Assembly: GCA_037783415.1 (NCBI GenBank)
Contig: JAZGTN010000002.1
Location: 3,720,001-3,784,000 of the forward strand
Direction of reading: 5' to 3'
DNA length: 64,000 nt
Source: Leptasterias polaris
Taxonomy: Eukaryota; Echinodermata; Asteroidea; Forcipulatida; Asteriidae
How positions within the stretch are numbered: the stretch's first letter is position 1; each line of letters opens with the position of its first letter. The position numbers and the translations under genes are program-made. Below are positions 54,201 through 57,200 of this stretch, piece by piece. The notes below the pieces were generated by a model. That model was given only the letters and a program-made list of their open reading frames with translations. It did no database searches and was not told the origin of the DNA.

Positions 54201-57200
54201 CACCTTGAGGGTTGGGCATCTATCACCTGCAATGGGCTTGGGCTATATACTTCCTGGCTTCCAACACTTTGAGGGTTGGGCACCTATCACTTGCAGTGGG
54301 CTTGGGCTATATACCTCCTGGCTTCCAACACCTTGAGGGTTGGGCACCTATCACCTGCTGTGGGCTTGGGCTATATTCGTCCTGGCTTCCAACACCTTGA
54401 GAGTTGGGCATCTATCACCTGCAATGGGCTTGGGCTATATTCGTCCTGGCTTCCAATTAAATTTGAGAATCATTTGTAAACTCATGATCCTGCCATGTCA
54501 CTTAGAACAAGGTACCTCACTACTATACTTATCTAAACTCATCACTCTGTATCTTCCGAGTCAAGCTGGTCTTCACTCCGCTAATCAACACCTGACTGAG
54601 ACTATCACGACATTTTTATCAAGAACGTTGAATCCATCCACGGTCAGTGAGGTGACAGAGGGTACCAACTGTATCTCTGGCCATATTTAGGGCAGCATTC
54701 AAACAGGCAACTTGCAGGCAACTTGTGGAGAAAAAAATTTGTCAACCTGCTGTTATTGATTCTTAATCAACGGGGGCGATTCACAAGAAATATTTTTGCA
54801 GGATTCTTACCATTTTTATAACAAGAAGGCTGTCAGTTAAAATTTACACAATTTGTTTTCAGGGTCATTACCAAAGTATGACCCAACTTAAATAACGTTT
54901 TCTCGGACAAGTGCGTTATGTTGAAAACTTCAAAATTTTTAGAATTTTAAGAATGTTGTCTGCAGCCTTCCAAAGTCTCCCATTGTTACATGACAGTTTT
55001 CAGTTGTTGAAAAGGAAGTTACATAACATTTAATTTATTCATGAATATTTGGGGTCTGAGTTTAAAAATTCAGGGAACCCTTTGTGATTTTACTTACTGC
55101 CGTCTATATTTACCTAAATAAATTGAGCTCAGTTAAAGTTCTCTTTCCCTTATGCAAGCTTCTACACCCCCAGACATCAAATATTCATGCAAATCGTTGG
55201 CTCTACTTCATATTTCACAAACAAACTTAATCGTTTAGATTCCATGGTATGCTCTATGTATAAATAATTCCCCCTTTAATTTTTAGCATCAAGGTTTTTT
55301 TTTCTGTTTTTGTGTGTGTGTGTTTATGTTCTTCCCCTCGGTCAAAGCTCCGTCATCAATATTTATTTATTCACACTCATAAATTTTCATGGACGTATGA
55401 GATGGGGCAACAGCTCAGTGGTCTTATCTGGTGGATGGAGCGCTGTGTTTCTACCAGCAATACTTAACGTTGAAATTATGCGAGAAAAAAAAAACTGTCA
55501 GGAACTCAGACGACACAACCCTTTGATTCGTAGAATCCCCTTGTGAAAATGTTGTCATCCTGGGTTGGATTAACTACCATCTGTTCCTTCTTTTTTTCTT
55601 TTTTCTTTCCCCCTAAAACTTTATTTTTAAATTTGTATTTGTTGTTTTACTTTTGTATGTTTGGGTTTTTTGCTTTTTTTGGGGGGGGGGGTTCTGATTT
55701 TCTTACGGGTTGTGGGAAATACTTGCATCCTTCACCTCTAAGGATGGGTGGCTGCCGTTGAGATTGAACCGTTGGTGCGCCCTACCTTTTATGCAAATCC
55801 TGGCCTCGACGCTGTTTAGACCATATGGTAATACATGTACTTCCCTGAATGGGAAAATGATTATGGAAATACTTCTGCATGGCAACTATTCATAATTTTG
55901 TTTTTAAACATCAAGGGGAGTACAGTACAAATAAAAAATAAAAACAAAAAAACAGGGATCAGTTTTTAAGTTTGAATAGCCCTCCTCTTCAGATTTTCTT
56001 ATTATAAAAGATTGACACAAACGTGATTTTGAAGACTACTGAGCTTTTATAGTTGAAAAGTTTCATCAAAATTCAAATACTTGCCATCGTTCAGATTGTG
56101 TTTTTTTAATATTATTTTTTATAACGGTTGCTAATGCTTGTGACCAGAACTGTCAAATACGTCTCTTGGAACCAAATCTCAGGTATGTTTCAAGTTCTTG
56201 GGTTCAAGTTTCAAGTTCCAGGGTTAAGTTCTCAAGTTAAGTCTTCAAGTTCTAGGGTTTAACTCGCAAGTAAAGTCTCAAATTCCAGGGTTTAGTTCTC
56301 AAGTTCTAAAGTTCAGTACTCAAGTTACAGGGTTCAGTTCTCAAGATAAGTTTCAAGGTCCAGGGTTCAGTTCTCAAGATAAGTTTCAAGGTCCAAGGTT
56401 CAGTTCTCCAATTCAAGGGTTCAGTTCTCCAGTTCCAGGGTTCAGTTCTAAAGTGCACTCTAAAGATCCAGGGTTTATTCTGAAGTCCCAGGGTAAAGTT
56501 TTCAAATAAAGTCTAAAGTTCCAGGGTTCAGTTCTCAAGTGAATTCTCAACTTCCAGGGTTCAACCTTCAGGCCGAGTCTCAGGTCCCAACTCCTAGATT
56601 GGATCAAAAAGAATTTTCAGCTTGTGATTTGTAATTTTTGTAACTCTTAAGTATGATTTAATGGAATGGTTCTGTATAGGAACTACACTGTATACTCAAT
56701 GCTTTCTTGAGTTCTGTTGGGGGGAAAAAAATCCACAGGCATGCGCTACCAGGCTCAGGTGGGATTCTAACCCATGCTCTGGTGTTGTCAGCAGCAGAGT
56801 GTGGGTTCGAATCCCGGTCATGACACTTGTGCTCTTGAGCAAGGCACTTGCTTCCTAAAAAGCTGGGAAGGTAGTGCATTCTGCTCTACCAGACAGGCTC
56901 CTAGTAGATGATACCCATGCCTACATCCTTACAGACTGTGAAGGGGGTGACCCTGTTTCAGCCCCAGGAGTAGGTGGCAATGTGCCCCTGGTGATAGTTG
57001 ATTTGGGTCGATAGCCCAAATCAGTTAAGTGTAACCCTCACCTTGAAGTGGCCGTCCGGCCTTGTGATGTGAAGCGATGTCTCATAAGAACAATTAAAAG
57101 GCAAACATAAATTGTAAAATGTACTCACATAAAAATGCTTAAGTTAATGGTAAACATTCAGGTTTCATGAAGTGTTTTAATTTCACTTTTTAAACTAATG

